DNA from: Corinectria fuckeliana
Taxonomy: Eukaryota > Ascomycota > Sordariomycetes > Hypocreales > Nectriaceae
NCBI GenBank assembly: GCA_019137255.1
Contig: WPDH01000063.1
Location: forward strand, 62,001 to 126,000
Direction: 5' to 3'
DNA: 64,000 bases
The position numbers and the translations under genes are program-made. The notes below the pieces were generated by a model. That model saw nothing but the letters and a program-made list of their open reading frames with translations, made no database searches and was not told the DNA's origin. Below are positions 11,859 to 24,310 of this stretch, in pieces (within the stretch, counting starts at the first letter, position 1; every line of letters begins with the position of its first letter).

Positions 11859-13878
11859 TTAAACCGCAACTGGCGGATTCTTCTGCTTTTTCGGCGCCGA
11901 CACCATATCGGAGTCCTTGTACTCTGGCAGCTGCTCCTCGCTGTCGGGAGGCAAAAGGACCGCCTTCTCCAACTGAACCTTCAAGCTAGGCACCTCGGAA
12001 ACGGGTTGGCTAGTGCCGTCATGCTATAAGTTTTCGTTAGCTCTGGGTCGTCTATGTGCTGCGTGAATAGGGAGACTGGGGACATACCTGGACGATGTTG
12101 ATCCGTAGACCGCCTAGAAGATCGTCCACGATACCATTTGGGTTCTCGCCGATGAGGTCGATTGGGTTCGCGGCTCTGTCGAGGGCAAACTTTCCGTGGA
12201 ACTGACCCGTCTGCGGCTGCATCAGCACGATGAAGTTGCCCACATTGGTGGTATTCACGAAAAGACCAATGGAACAAGGCCGGTTCAGCTCCTCGACGTC
12301 GACGCTGATCTGTGCAAAGTACCGCGTCAAGTCGTCATCAGCGCGCTTCCGCATCTTGGGGCCGGTGACACTGGTCGAGTACAGTCGGTTGATGATGGCA
12401 GTGGCGTCGGTGGCCAGCTGCGACGCCGACTTCTTCCAGTACTCTAGCCCGTCGTAGGTGTAGCCGAAGCCCTTGATGCTGGACACGGAGGTTGGCGTGT
12501 GGAACTTGCCCGCCGAGGCGAAGAAGGGCGACAGCGGGGAGTTGGGGGTGATGGTGGTTCCGTCGCGGGTGTTGAAGCGAGCGCTTCCTTGGTATGAGCT
12601 TTTGAAGCTGGCCTCGCTCGGGCGGATGAACTGCCAGTACGCCCAGAGGCGATCGATGTTGGTGTGGTGCAGCATGCTAGGCCAGTTAGTTCCTGCATGC
12701 AGGCTGGAGCGGGAGATACTTACAACAAAGGATCAAACGCGGCAAAGTCGGCGTCGAGGAACTGGTAGCCACAGGCGCCATCCCAATGAATAGCGTTGTG
12801 AATCTGCTCCAGACTTGTGCCGGAGCTGGCGGTTGAGGCAAACTGGTCAAAGGTAGTAGACGACGAAAAGGCATCATACTAGTCACATCGCGATCAGCAC
12901 GCACTCCAGCCCATTGGGAAACATCTACTCACTACCCATTGCTTGTACGGCCGTTGCGAAATGAGCTTGTTAGCAGTGCTGGGATAATTCTTGGGGCTTC
13001 TGCAGCGGTAAATCCGGGGCCGGTTCTGCGGCTGGTCGAATGTGCCGACTTGGCCGTCAAGAGCTGCCTTTGGGAAGAAGTAGGCGGCGAGCGGGTTGTT
13101 GACTGATTGCACTTTCAGACCGCTGCCGTTAGGGACGTTGACGTTGAACTTCGCCGTCACTGTCGCTGGGGGGACTGCAGAAGTCGACGCCCAGTCCCAG
13201 TATGGCGATCGAAGGGTTGCGGCCGCCTGGACGTACTGAGCACGGTACTTGGTGGGATATGTGTTGGCTATTTTGGTTGCCGTCTCGACAAGGCGTTGCT
13301 ACATGATGGTTAGATGATGGTCTGGGAATGTGTAGTAGGGAAGGCATATCATACCTCGTAAAGCATGAGATAGGGTCGGTGCCACGGGAGGAACAGATTC
13401 TCCTACGTATTTGTTAGCATGTTGAGACTACCAATAGCATCTGGATGACCTACGCCATGAGGGCAATATCCCTCCCAACCGTTAGAAGTCTCTGCGCCAG
13501 CACCGTTCCACTGGACGTAAGGCTTGCCGTGAATACCTGAATGAAACAGGTTAGAGTGACAGAAGAATCTGTATAACACGGGACACCGTACCGGCGATCT
13601 GGAAAAAGGACAACTCGTTCAGAGCGTCCTGCCCCTGCAGATCAATGAGCGAGCGGATGTAGAGATCCCTAGAGCCAAGTAAGTAAAGTCACGAGAATCA
13701 AAGTGAGGGAGACGACGCACCATTGCGGGCCGCCAGCCGCCTGGAGGTCGTTGATGTTCTTCCGAATCGGGACGTCACTGCCAGAGGCGACCTTGACACC
13801 GGTGATGGGGTAGGTCTGGGCCGCGACGGCGGACACTCCGCAGAGCGCCGAGACCAGGTGCGAGAGTCTGAACAGCAT
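11859..13878 (-). CDS. Secreted tyrosinase (type-3 copper phenol oxidase)
   Basis: Eight exons: 13721-13878, 13592-13668, 13454-13536, 13355-13402, 12933-13298, 12724-12878, 12088-12676 and 11859-12023, giving 546 aa. Oxidises monophenols and diphenols to quinones (melanin chemistry). An N-terminal signal peptide is evident (MLFRLSHLVSALCGVSAVAA). The CuA ligands lie in IAGIHG, YCPHG and LPWHRPY; the Cys of C-x-H is the residue that forms the thioether with His in fungal enzymes. The CuB ligands lie in IHNAIH and FMLHHTNIDRLW. A Lys-Arg site (RKRADDDL) near residue 410 precedes a C-terminal extension, consistent with the kexin-processed tail of fungal tyrosinases. The last exon is charged and ends in a Lys-rich stretch. 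A TATA-like CTAAATATA lies about 145 bp upstream of the ATG. Confidence 0.93.
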
Positions 13879-16866
13879 GTTGAAACTCGTGCGGTGTCTT
13901 GACGGCAGTTGTTCAGAAAGGACAAGACCCGAAACCGCGTTGGACCAAGGGAGAGGGAGGCTGAAGGAAGTTATAGCACCGCGGCGTCAACTAGTTCTCG
14001 CCACAGACATCCAGGAGGTATATTTAGCACACGTATAGACAGCTTCCTTGCTGCTCGCAACGCCACGCATGGTCCCGGGTGTCGACGAGATGGTGTTGGG
14101 CTGTAAGCGCGTAACTAGCACAACGACCAGTCCCGACGGACCGGGCGTCTTGGGGTTGGATTGGAGACGACCTGGACGGGAGGCCAATAGTCTGCATGAT
14201 TAGTAGGTGTAGTTCCAGTCCAGCTGGGCCTTGGAGGGAACCACCTGAATTGTGCATATGCGCTAACGGCTGGCCCGTACCAAGTCAACCAATACTGTAA
14301 TCTCGAGCTGATGCACCAAGGCGAGGGAGTCGCGCAGCCTTACCGGCACGGAGCTCTGCCGTTCTACCCCAGAAACAGGCACCATGGCATAGTAACTAGC
14401 TGGCCCCTGAATGCTAACTGGTGGGCATGAAACGGCCCCAAGACGCATCCAAACGCCACGAGGCGAAATGTAAAAGTTATGCTTGGCCGGTGAATACGAG
14501 GGCAGCTGTCGGCAAAGTGAGCGTCATCGTCGCACGATTGGCTTTCTAATCAGGCCGGAATACGAAGGAGATGACATGCAAATTACGGCGAGTCTGGAAA
14601 GCCACGCCGCAGTGCTAGCGGGAAACGGCGCGCGGGCGGCCTACTCATTCACGGCGCCTTCTCCAGGGATTCCGGGCTAGATTAGACGCGGCGGCTTTGG
14701 GGGAGCCGAGAACCGAGCGGAGAGAGATGGCTGAAGGTGAAAGGCGAAAAGGGGAAGCGCTTGATGTCACCATGGCGCAGATAGTGGCCAGCCGGGTCGC
14801 GCCAGGGTGAAGGGGTAGGTAATACGGAAAACTCCCTTTTTGAGGGATGTTTGTAGCAAAAGGGGCCCGGCCCATTGGATCGGAGCTAGTGGACGCCAAC
14901 GAAGCTGAAATGCAGGCGTGACTTGGCGTTGAGAGGACAAAGAATAAGCTGGCAGATTGGACTTGACTGCAGGTCGTGAGGCATCGACTGAGGAGACAGT
15001 CAGCCTGGATGCTCAGGGAAATCTCAAGGCCTTTCAACCGACACAGCACAGCCGTTGTCATGGTCGTGACTACTAGGAGTCCAGTCCGGCTGTTCCATCC
15101 ACAAAACCTCATCGTCCCCGCACCGGAACTATTGAACTGTTCTAGCGATTCCCCAAAGCGGGCACCAGGGTTACAGCACAGTACGTACTTCCCATCTCCC
15201 TCCTCTTGGAGCTCTCGGTTCCATCGGCAAGCCATCGCAGGAAATAGATGCTGGGTGCAAAAAGGCGGGGGACCATGCACCTACTCTTCCTTTGTCTCCC
15301 AGCTAGGCCTATACACACATGCCCTGTCGATCCCAGCAAACCAATCCTAGTCAAAGGCACGTATATGCACGAGACCTCTTCGCTTTCCAGCTTACTCTCT
15401 CCCTCAGCCGGCACCGTTGAGAAGGCTTGACGTCTCTGTTTTTAGCTCAACGGCTTTGTGGCGCTCGCCACGTCTCTCCAGTCGCAGCTCATTGCCAAGT
15501 TGGTCTTTCCGGGGGCTTTTGCGTTTTGTTCTCTTGTGGCTAGATCGATAGGTCGTCGTTTTGACACGATTGGCTGCGCCTCCCCTGGAGCCTCCTGGCG
15601 GCTGATTGCTGACCCGATGAGCCTAGGCTTGAGATGCATGGAAAGGAGCATTTCTTTGAGAGGGATACCTGATCGAGACTCTCGGCGATGGCACAGAGTC
15701 AGGACTAGCCTGCATCAAGAAATTATTTCATAATCCGCTGCCAAGCTATTGGTGAGAGTGTATGTGAGAACCCGTGCTGTAAGCACTTTTCAGAAAAGCC
15801 GACGTGTTTCAATGACCGCCGCTGCACGGTAATTGATGAATGATCAGCGAATCAGTGATGCAATGGTGAATCCGAGTTTAGCATTCAATAGTTCCGAACG
15901 CCATCGATGCTTAATATGGATATACTGATGGCATCCATCACGACGGAAAAGCATACTACCATCGTGGGCTTCACCCATCATCCCGATCAGGCGAGCTACT
16001 AGTATTCTCTTAGCCCTTGATCTCGATAGGCTTTTGAGTGTGCTTGTTTGTTGGTGAGAGGCTCACTCCAGTGTGAACAGCCCAGTCAGCAACACTTACC
16101 CGGGAGGCTGCTAGAGGAGGCAGCTCAAATGGCTGATGATCCTCCTGTGATTATACCCCGGAAGTCCAAAATCACCAACACACTTGCTCGTGGCGAAGTG
16201 AACAAAACGATGTTGGCATCTTCACCGCTATGAGAATGGCGACCCTGGCTCTATTAATTGTTACAACACTGCATGTTGGATGACACAGCAATGCCATACC
16301 ATGACAGAAATCACGGACCGAGAGCTGCTGGGGTACGTAGGCTCTCTACTGTTCTTGCGGAGGGGTAGACCTACTTGGCTAATTACCACAAACAGTAATG
16401 GCCGAGCGAGTCGAATACCCCACCCATGCGTCAGGTATCAAGTATTCCTCGTGTCAACCACGGCACAAATACAAGCCTTACACTCACAGGTTTTAAGATA
16501 TGCAAAAAACTGGAAAGGACAGCTATGTGACACGACACTTACAAGGAGCTGATAGTAATAGGGCGGCCTTCATTTCGTGCCGCAGTGTCTAATCGAGCTT
16601 GGATAAGTACGCCCCTACTTACACACAGAAGGTAATGCGCGCGTATCTTGAAGGTATCCTGGAGTAGGCCTACCTCACCGTGAACGGGAGAAGTGCAATT
16701 CCCACCAACCAACCAACAGCTCTTCCAAGAACAGGAGTCAAAAGTCGAGCCCCGCACTGCTGCCTGAAGTGAAGTCATCAAATACTCGGTTTTCATCACG
16801 CTTTCTCCCAAACTCGACATTGATTGCATTCTTCTCTACCTTCTACAAGCTCACCAACCTAGCGCC
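13879..16866. other. Gene-free stretch
   Basis: Three kilobases without a supportable gene. The longest frame, 14645-15280 on the minus strand (211 codons), has many Cys and Ser and no recognisable domain. It overlaps open frames on the other strand and has no clear start context, so it is not called. The last 150 bp before 16867 presumably hold the promoter of the next gene. Confidence 0.4.
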
Positions 16867-17988
16867 ATGGCCGGCACTGCGCTCTTCACCCAGATCCTGT
16901 CCAGCCCCGTGGCACCGCAGAATGACTCGCCGTTGTTCAGCATGTTGCCTGCCGAGGTGAGAGGATCTATCTTCGCCTTCGCCCTCACCGACTATCCAGA
17001 TCCATCGCCAGACAAGCATTACGAGCCTACCACTTGCTACACGCGGCCGTCGTACTTTGCACCGCGCAAGAATGATACCCAGCTGCTGCAAACCTGTCGA
17101 GCCGTCTACCGGGAGTGCTGGTACATGCCCTTCATCCTCAAGGAGCAAACGCACTGGGTCACCGTCCGCGACCGCGCACCGCCCGAGTACAACGCCAGGC
17201 GCAACCTCCGGCGACTGGCCCAGACACTGCAGCAGATCACGGAACAGCAGGGCCAGGACAAGGTCGAGATGGACAGGCTGCGGGTGTTTGCGCAGATGTG
17301 GAAGCTGGAGGCAGGCGGACTAGCCGAGCTGCTTGCGACACGCCATCTCCATCCCCGCAGTCTGACGCTCACCATCCGGCATGCTGACTGGTGGTTCTGG
17401 GAGAACGACGAGCCGCTGCGCTTCGAGGGCAACTGGATCCAGGGCGTGTGCAAGGAAATGTCGTCTTGCGTGCGCGAGTTCCGTATTGAGCTGGAATCTC
17501 TCGAGCGCAAGAAGGAGCAGGTCGACCTCATTGCCAAGCAAATGACCCAGCGATGGTTCTTCAAGAGACCAGACGGAGTTGTGCTGTACGCCGACACCGA
17601 GGGCGGAAGCTGGGAGGAGAGTAGATGGAGCGGCACGAGCAACTGGCACGACAGAAGATGGATCCGAGACGAGACGGAGCCGGGGAGGATTGACTACTAC
17701 ATCGTCTCTGTGACGTTCCGAATGCAGTCAGTCATCGAGCGACGAGGCGGCAAGATCAGCGATGTGGCTAGAAACTTTGCGGAGAACGACGTTTACCGCC
17801 ACAGCCAACTGAAGTTGCATTTGCCAGACCATACGAGCATGCAGTGTGAAAGACGGTCTATTTACGAGAAGAGTCGAGACGAGCGCAGACCTGGATCTGA
17901 TGTGGAGGACTGGGATAGCAGCAGCAATGATTATAGTGAAGAAGAAGATGAGGGTGAGGATGAGGACGAAGGCGAGGACGACCTTTGA
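16867..17988 (+). CDS. Conserved fungal protein, F-box-like N-terminus and acidic tail
   Basis: One uninterrupted frame of 373 aa with a good start context (GCCATGGCC). The N-terminal region (LPAEVRGSIFAFAL followed about 55 residues later by LLQTCRAVYREC) matches the pattern of a large fungal family with F-box-like or related short helical motifs. This family is common near HET genes and of unknown function. The middle is rich in Trp and Arg (ADWWFWEND, WHDRRW). The last 35 residues are nearly all Glu/Asp/Ser. No membrane segment or signal peptide is visible. A role as substrate receptor is only a guess. Confidence 0.8.
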   Translation: MAGTALFTQILSSPVAPQNDSPLFSMLPAEVRGSIFAFALTDYPDPSPDKHYEPTTCYTRPSYFAPRKNDTQLLQTCRAVYRECWYMPFILKEQTHWVTVRDRAPPEYNARRNLRRLAQTLQQITEQQGQDKVEMDRLRVFAQMWKLEAGGLAELLATRHLHPRSLTLTIRHADWWFWENDEPLRFEGNWIQGVCKEMSSCVREFRIELESLERKKEQVDLIAKQMTQRWFFKRPDGVVLYADTEGGSWEESRWSGTSNWHDRRWIRDETEPGRIDYYIVSVTFRMQSVIERRGGKISDVARNFAENDVYRHSQLKLHLPDHTSMQCERRSIYEKSRDERRPGSDVEDWDSSSNDYSEEEDEGEDEDEGEDDL

Positions 17989-18446
17989 TAACGGGACGGA
18001 CGAGAATAGAGGAGGATGCTGGGAAGAAGACCGGGGCGATAGTGATTATGGCCATTAGAATAACATGGATCGAGACCTTACGAGTGCAATTACCACTCTC
18101 TCCATAATTAAACAGCACCTGTATTTCACTCGTTACTATCTTACATTATCACCGCGTGCAGCTTTCCAATTATTACCGAGTCTTTATTGAAGGCTATGGT
18201 ATTCAAGCTAAGCATCCCCTCTTAAGAAGGGTAGTCAGCATGCATAATAAGTCAGCCCAACGCATCAAAAGACTCTGTGGAATTCTGCCTTGGCTGGGCG
18301 TACGCCATCCCAACGGTTGTGATATTTCAAAGGAACCTCTCCCATCCTCCCCTCACTTGAGAGAATGCCAGCACTCTACCTAGGGTTGACCGTCATATAT
18401 TCCAGCCACCATGGAAATTAAAAACCGTTTCCGCCTCAAAGAGTAG
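17989..18446. other. Short intergenic stretch
   Basis: Contains the 3' end of the preceding gene and no supported feature. One frame of 75 codons at 18156 has no domain. Confidence 0.35.
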
Positions 18447-18971
18447 ATGCTAATCAACAGCAGCCTCTGTGATCGCCACCAGGCTTGGAACGACATCGTC
18501 CATCTCTTTGGCTGTGCGGGGACCGTTGATGACCCAACATTGAACTGGTATCTGTTGAAGCTTTACGGCGCCTCCGATATACCCCCTGCGTCCCCCGCGG
18601 CCTTTGAGGATCTGCGCTCTGCGCGGTGGGAAGAGACGCTCAGAGATGCCATCCCGGACTGCGGTGGCGTGTCCATTTCCACCAATTCTGAGCTCTTTCC
18701 CGCGCATGGCCTAGTCAACACTCGATATTGGCAGAAATATGAGGATTATGGGCGTCCTGACTCGCGGTTCTACGATGATTCTCAGCCCTGGGGTACACCG
18801 ATCTACGAGGTCAAGTGCGTGCTGCCAATGTGCATCAGACGTGCCAGACGCTCACGGTTTCGGTATGCTACAGCCTACGAGCCTTTTCTCCTGGAGCTGG
18901 TACTTTCATATAAGAGGATGGCTGTCGCCTGTCCTCCGTATCGCCATGGGACCGAAGCTGCTTCAGCCTGA
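18447..18971 (+). CDS. Unrecognised ORF directly upstream of the HET remnant
   Basis: A 174-codon frame beginning MLINSSLCDRHQAWND and rich in Trp, Tyr, Pro and acidic residues, with codon usage like a real gene up to about 18830 (WGTPIYEVK). The remaining residues look like readthrough in a wrong frame. It may be the end of a decayed gene, or the first part of the HET-type gene that follows in another frame from 18968. I do not recognise its family. Confidence 0.4.
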   Translation: MLINSSLCDRHQAWNDIVHLFGCAGTVDDPTLNWYLLKLYGASDIPPASPAAFEDLRSARWEETLRDAIPDCGGVSISTNSELFPAHGLVNTRYWQKYEDYGRPDSRFYDDSQPWGTPIYEVKCVLPMCIRRARRSRFRYATAYEPFLLELVLSYKRMAVACPPYRHGTEAASA

Positions 18972-20245
18972 ACTGGGTAAGGGAATGGATGCGCGACTGC
19001 AGCGAGGTGCATGGCAATTTATGCAACGCTCCGTCTTTGCCAACTGAGCTTCCCAAGAACTTTAGGCTTATCGATGCAAAGAGGAGGCGCATCATCGATG
19101 CTCCCGACAAGAGCCCGCCTACACTACGCCGTCGGAACAGCATCCAATAATGCCTAGCACATATCCAGACGAGCAGCCGCGGCAGCAGACGCGAGGAGTT
19201 TTCCAGCACGCCGCGCTGAGTTACAGGTGGAAATCGGTTGGGGACGACTTTAAACTATCACGGGAGAATTTGAGAGCCTTGTGAACAGACGGAACACTGG
19301 CGAGCAAGGATATTTCCACGCTCATCGACGATGCGATACGGCTGTGCTTGGATCTCGGGTTGGAATACCTCTGAGTCGACTGCTTCTGTATCATTCAGGA
19401 TGGCGAGGATGATAAGAAGGCTCAGATACGTGCAATGGACTCGCCGAGCGACCTGTCTGGGCTGCCGGGAATCTCCCACCGGCCACGAAAGCTAGCATTT
19501 AACTGTCCCAGAGCGGTATACACAGAGGACTGTCGGATACCGTCGCCAAGGAGGATGGACGATTTGCCAGTCCAGGAGACACAAAGAAATAATAGCCGTG
19601 GTATGGATTTCTTCTCTCGTGGGTCTCTGGCCGATTATTCAATGCGGTCCCGCCTTTCGACCGCTACAAAAGGGCTGTTCAAGAGTACAGCTCTCGGAAG
19701 CTCAGAGAAAAAAGCGACAAATTCAATGCTTTCGCGGGAGTTGGGAATGTGCTGTCTGCAAAAATGGGCAGCCCGCTGCTGTTTGGCCTGCCCGAGACGT
19801 ATCTCAGCAAGGCCCTCCTCTGGGGCTATTCGGGAACTTGTGGCAGACTACTCAAGGATGAGACCGAAGCGCCAACATGGAGCTGGGCAGCCTGGGATGG
19901 GGCCGTGAATTATGACGCAACCGCTATGGAACCATCGCCAGATTATTACGCTGATCCAGACAGTCCTGGACCCCATCCACTCGGGAATCTGGTCAAGCAC
20001 TTCTACGCAGGGTGCCTGTCTACAGCACAAGCCTCAATCTCCACTTGGTCGAGTCCGGACCGGAAGATTATGACTTCTCTGACAAGCCTAGTGATGTAGA
20101 TGGCTAGGAGCATGACATCACCTTTGATCTCGTCACACGCGATGGGGACATTGTGGGGCGTACGGTGCCGATAGATGAACGATGGGCACGAGTAGCCATC
20201 AGAAAAGACATAAAGTATGAAGTCGCTGTCGTTGCAGGAGCGTGA
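18968..20245 (+). pseudogene. Decayed heterokaryon-incompatibility (HET) domain gene
   Basis: Pieces in order match the HET family, whose intact members trigger cell death on non-self fusion: WMRDCSEVHG (about 18990), a RLIDAKRRRII strand, ALSYRW at 19213, then DDAIRLCLDLGLEYL and VDCFCIIQDGEDD (19330-19420). The GLPGIS strand follows. After a shifted section come FGLPETYLSKALLWGYSG and APTWSWAAWDG (19790-19910). The last remnant ends at the TGA at 20243. Breaks: TAA at 19148, TGA at 19282 and TGA at 19372, the last in place of the conserved Trp of YLWVD. About 20 residues are missing before GLPGIS, and there are at least two frame changes. The gene is clearly dead as DNA reads. Confidence 0.85.
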
Positions 20246-22847
20246 CTTCAACAATCCATTCTTTCTACTAGGAAAGCCATCTATCAGCACCGTCGCCTTA
20301 TGAAGTTTCCCATGGGTAGAAGGCCTAAAACCCAGTTCAAGCACTTGAGAAGCATACCGTTTAGTCTAGTTGTGATGGTTAATTATGGAGCGAAAAGGGC
20401 TCGTCAACGACCGAGTCACGATTGGAATTGTGGTCCTAATCTCCTAGACAGAGGATTCACCACAGTGGAAACCAATAGTTCTAATATAACGGGCTTGAGC
20501 ATGTCCCAACCTTCTTCGATATCTTTCCAGTTGCGGCTTAATACAGTCCTAGTTAACCTAAAGAGAGAAGATAGGGTAATATATACATGCAGCTAGACCC
20601 CGCAACCGTAGGTGGCGCACTACAGCCCGCTAGGGTGGTGGTGGCTTATAACTGTTAGATTATGAAGGCCCAGTTGGATGTGTGTTGTTGTGTCCTGGTA
20701 CTTCCGCATATAACCAAATACTCAGATGGTTCGTGACGAGTGTGATCGGATAGTTCTACCTGGACCAACATAGCAAAAGGCAAACTAACCAAGCACTGGG
20801 ACGCTAAGGCGGTCGTCGATGGTATTGCACTAATGTTAACGAGATTGTCACAGGTCTGGGATGCAAGATCCGGCAGAACCAGAATGTAGCCAACAAACAT
20901 GGCGAAAGTTCCCACATTTGCATCGAGGTCTCTCGCCACCACATCATCACCCAACGCACTTCATATATGATTAGCTAGCTGCATATACCAGGACATGATT
21001 CAAGCTGCTAGGTGCCTTCACCACGTGCTGACACGCTCCGACATAGAGATGTTCGGCCCCAGTTAGGCTCCAATGGAGGACGCATACACTGTTTATACTA
21101 CTAGGTGAGAACGGGTGCTAAAACATGCAGAACTATTCCTTCGGGCCGCAGATGGCGCTGCAAATTCGGCATGACTGGAGCCAACATCGCTAAGTCACAG
21201 CCTACCGCTACACCATTTTCGACTATTCGGCGCAGCTGTGCGCCAGGGTTTTCAGCGATTCAAATGTCTACTTGTGCAGCATTGTCCGTGGCTAAGCAGC
21301 TGGAGGCCCCCAAGGCAAATTTCTCATACTCTTCCATCTCGTGGATTCCATACTATGCAACCATATTAGGAAGGGGGTTACCGTTCTAAGCGAAAGATGA
21401 TAGGCCCAGGCTACGTCAGCGTACACTGCCTCGGCTTTCCCGACTGGAAATGGGATACTGTGGCGCGTTGGACGGGTCTTAAGTCGGTAGTCGGCCACTA
21501 GTTACAGTCAAGCAGTCGTGTCAAGGACGAAGGCCGTGAGAAGTGTGCATTGGCTGACTGCCAGGATAGCGCTGTATACATCTAAGCCATGGAAAGACGG
21601 CAGAGAAAGAAGGACGGGGCAAAACCATGCTCGATGATGTATCGGAAAGGCGGGCGCGCAGGAAAGAAATATTGAAGTGAGACCCAAGAAAAGAAGTGAT
21701 GAGCTCAGCTTTACGCACGACTGTGAAAATTGCTCAGGGCAACTTTCGGGACGCGCATATTGCTATTGTGAACCGTGAGAGTGATGAAGAAGCTTGTCTG
21801 GCTCCAAACCTTTGCGTAAGTCGAGGTTTGACTTGTAACTTATCATCTTCATCAACTTTAACGTCACGGCATTGCTCTTCATCAAAGAGAGGAAAGTGTG
21901 GTGGTGCGGATCCTCTATCCTCCACCTGTTCATGAAACTATTGGTATCTAGATACCACACCTCGGGCTGCGATTCTATTACATGTATGCTCAGCTTAAAA
22001 GAGGTGTGCCTCATGAACAAGGGACGTTCCTCTTGAGCCCTTGATGTCTGCTGATACTGGTTCTTGAATGGTAAAGCAGACTCTTGGAGTCGAGCACTCC
22101 GCAAGAAATGAAATGTTCACCTTGTTAGGACTTACTATATTAGAAAGAACTCATAGAGGCAGGACTTTTGCTCACAACTTTTGCAGATGCTCAGTTCCAC
22201 CGCCCCAGCGTCGTCAGTAAATTGGGGCAGCTGGTCTTGGAGCTAGCCATGTCCTCATCTCATGCGGACTGCAAAGGGTAGAATGTCTTGGCACGGAAGG
22301 AAAATGCCTAATTATAACACATAGAAAGAAAATGCTTATTGTACCGATGGAGAATCAGACTGGAAAAGGCAGGATGCCTAAAGAAGCAAAGGCTAGTACC
22401 CTCTTCAATTCGGGTGATACTTATTGAGGAAACCCCTGTGTTCGTCTTCTGGCCAGTCGGTTGCTTCTAGATCGGAGGTGAGAAGTTGGCGTGTTAAAAG
22501 GCGAACGACCACTGTTTATCAGGAAAGCCTCGCTACTCCCCGGGGCTAATAGTAGATCTAGGAGATTGCATGGCTTGGTTTAGGGCCTGTCAAGGTATTT
22601 ATTCCTGTATAACAACTGCATATTTGTCCCCGCGCCTCAACGTGTTAGACAACCGGGCAGGACGTAGTAAACATTGCTCAAATAAAATATTTAAGCATAG
22701 AGTGAAACATGCTTGATTGAAATTAAAATACAAAAAAACAGTACAAGTTGTCGAGGATATCAAAGATATCAGAATATGTAGTGAGACACCTAAAACCTTC
22801 TTTGAACAAAGTACACAATACTGCGGTCCCAATTATCTTTCCACACC
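20246..22847. other. Gene-free stretch
   Basis: No coding region could be supported on either strand; open frames are under 120 codons and without domains. The last few hundred bases are somewhat AT-richer, which may reflect the 3' flank of the monooxygenase gene. I see no repeat pair. Confidence 0.4.
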
Positions 22848-24050
22848 TTATACACAGTCTGCGACCATCTCGTCAAAGTCGGCTGAATACAGCCACGCAA
22901 GATCAAAAGGCTTGAACTGGATGGCTTTACCCGAAGGCAGTCTCCTCTCGTTGATCTGGTCATTCAGCTGAAGCACCTTATCAATACGCTCTTGACGGCC
23001 GTTCTGCCAGTTCTTGAGCGCCTTCTTCAGGTGAGACTGTCTTCCTAGCTTTCCTAAGACACTAGCCAAGATATAGATGTCTTCAAAAGCCTGGTTGACG
23101 CCCTGCCCAGCGGTAGGCGGGATGGCGTGTGCCGCATCGCCTAGGATAACCACTCGGGCATGCTTCTCAGAAGCCCAGGTGTCAAGCTTGGGAAGCAGGT
23201 AGAAAGGCCACACATTGACCTTTGTTTCAGGGACCGACGAAGTCGCCCGATCGACAATAGCAGGAAAGTCCTCGTAGCCCTGGCGGAGAAACTCGGCGGC
23301 CCATTTCTTGTCGGATGTGAGCTTCTTCCAGCCCTCGCGGTCAGGTTCGGGGCCAGTGAAGCGATACTGCTTGCCAATAAGCACTTCAGAACCGTCAGCT
23401 AGCTGCGGCGCAATGACAAAGGCGCCTCGCTTGCGGTTCATGATGGTGACCGGAAGGGGGTATTCGTCGCTGACTTGAAGCTGCTCTGTTGGCACGGCGG
23501 CTGTGATGCCAACCATGTTGGTGAACTTGGCGACCAGATCAGGATAGAGATACTGGCGTACACGAGAGTGGATGCCGTCGGCACCAACCAACAAGGAGGC
23601 ATTGCCTTTGGAGCCATCGGCAAATTGCCAGGTAACGTCGTGTTCTGTCTCGGTGAGAATGTGGTCGAACTTCTTTCCGTACTCAACCCGGGTTCCGGCC
23701 TTTGTGATCAAGTCCAACAGAATGTTGATGAGTTCATATCGGTACACGCGGAGCCCAGTATATCCGTACTTCTCAGCTGAGCCGAACTCAAACACATCGA
23801 CGAGCCCGTCTCCAGAGTTGAAGTAGCTGGCCTCGAACTTGTATCCTCGAGGCTCGAGAACGGCCAGCACATCCAAACGGTCGAGGATTCGAAGAGCGTT
23901 TGGCGAGAGCATTATGGCGCCTCCAATGTCGAGGGGGGCGGCCTGTGTCTCGTAAATGACGCTGGGAATGTTCTGCTTGTGGAGAGCCAAGGCCAAGCTG
24001 AGCCCCGAGAGGCCAGCGCCGATGATTGAGACTGTTTTGGGTGATTCCAT
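22848..24050 (-). CDS. FAD-dependent (group A) monooxygenase
   Basis: A single exon of 400 aa from the ATG at 24050. The frame extends upstream to an ATG at 24239, but the added 63 residues are low-complexity. A TATAAATA box on the minus strand overlaps that upper ATG, which would place transcription start downstream of it. Motifs of aromatic hydroxylases (salicylate hydroxylase/kynurenine monooxygenase type) are present: IGAGLSGLSLALAL (dinucleotide fold), GADGIHSRVR (DG motif) and LGDAAHAIPPTAGQG (GD motif). The enzyme hydroxylates an aromatic or related substrate with NAD(P)H and O2; the substrate is unknown. The C-terminus lacks any membrane segment. No PKS, NRPS or regulator gene lies beside it. 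Confidence 0.92.
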   Translation of the reverse strand: MESPKTVSIIGAGLSGLSLALALHKQNIPSVIYETQAAPLDIGGAIMLSPNALRILDRLDVLAVLEPRGYKFEASYFNSGDGLVDVFEFGSAEKYGYTGLRVYRYELINILLDLITKAGTRVEYGKKFDHILTETEHDVTWQFADGSKGNASLLVGADGIHSRVRQYLYPDLVAKFTNMVGITAAVPTEQLQVSDEYPLPVTIMNRKRGAFVIAPQLADGSEVLIGKQYRFTGPEPDREGWKKLTSDKKWAAEFLRQGYEDFPAIVDRATSSVPETKVNVWPFYLLPKLDTWASEKHARVVILGDAAHAIPPTAGQGVNQAFEDIYILASVLGKLGRQSHLKKALKNWQNGRQERIDKVLQLNDQINERRLPSGKAIQFKPFDLAWLYSADFDEMVADCV

Positions 24051-24238
24051 GTTGGTCCTGGGTAGTGTAATGGCGGTCAGCTCGATGTGGTCTGTTGATA
24101 TCCGGCTTATCTGGAAGCTTGCTTGTCTCAAAGCCTGGTTGTGATGATGAGGGATGTTGGATGTTGTGTGTCTTGGTACTGGGAAACTTGCGCGTGAAGA
24201 TGCTCCGTCCTTTTGTTTATCGGTAGTTGCTACCGTCA

Positions 24239-24246
24239 TATTTATA
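24239..24246 (-). promoter_or_regulatory. TATA box of the FAD monooxygenase gene
   Basis: TATAAATA on the minus strand, 190 bp upstream of the ATG at 24050. Its position is the main reason to prefer that start codon. Confidence 0.6.
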
Positions 24247-24310
24247 CGTAGTTGCTCGCGGAACCACTTCCCTCCAGGCTTACTCCAACATGAAAACCCC
24301 GAGGTCCTTT

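Noticed and set aside
14645..15280. 211-codon minus-strand frame as a gene
   Set aside because: No domain, Cys/Ser-rich translation typical of chance frames, overlapping frames on the other strand, and no promoter or intron signals.
11859..24050. Secondary-metabolite gene cluster (tyrosinase, FAD monooxygenase, peroxidase, FMO, reductase)
   Set aside because: The enzymes are spread over 50 kb, separated by decayed unrelated genes. There is no PKS, NRPS, terpene synthase, transporter or regulator.
22848..24239. Longer monooxygenase start at 24239
   Set aside because: The extra 63 residues are low-complexity and the TATA box overlaps that ATG, so 24050 is preferred.
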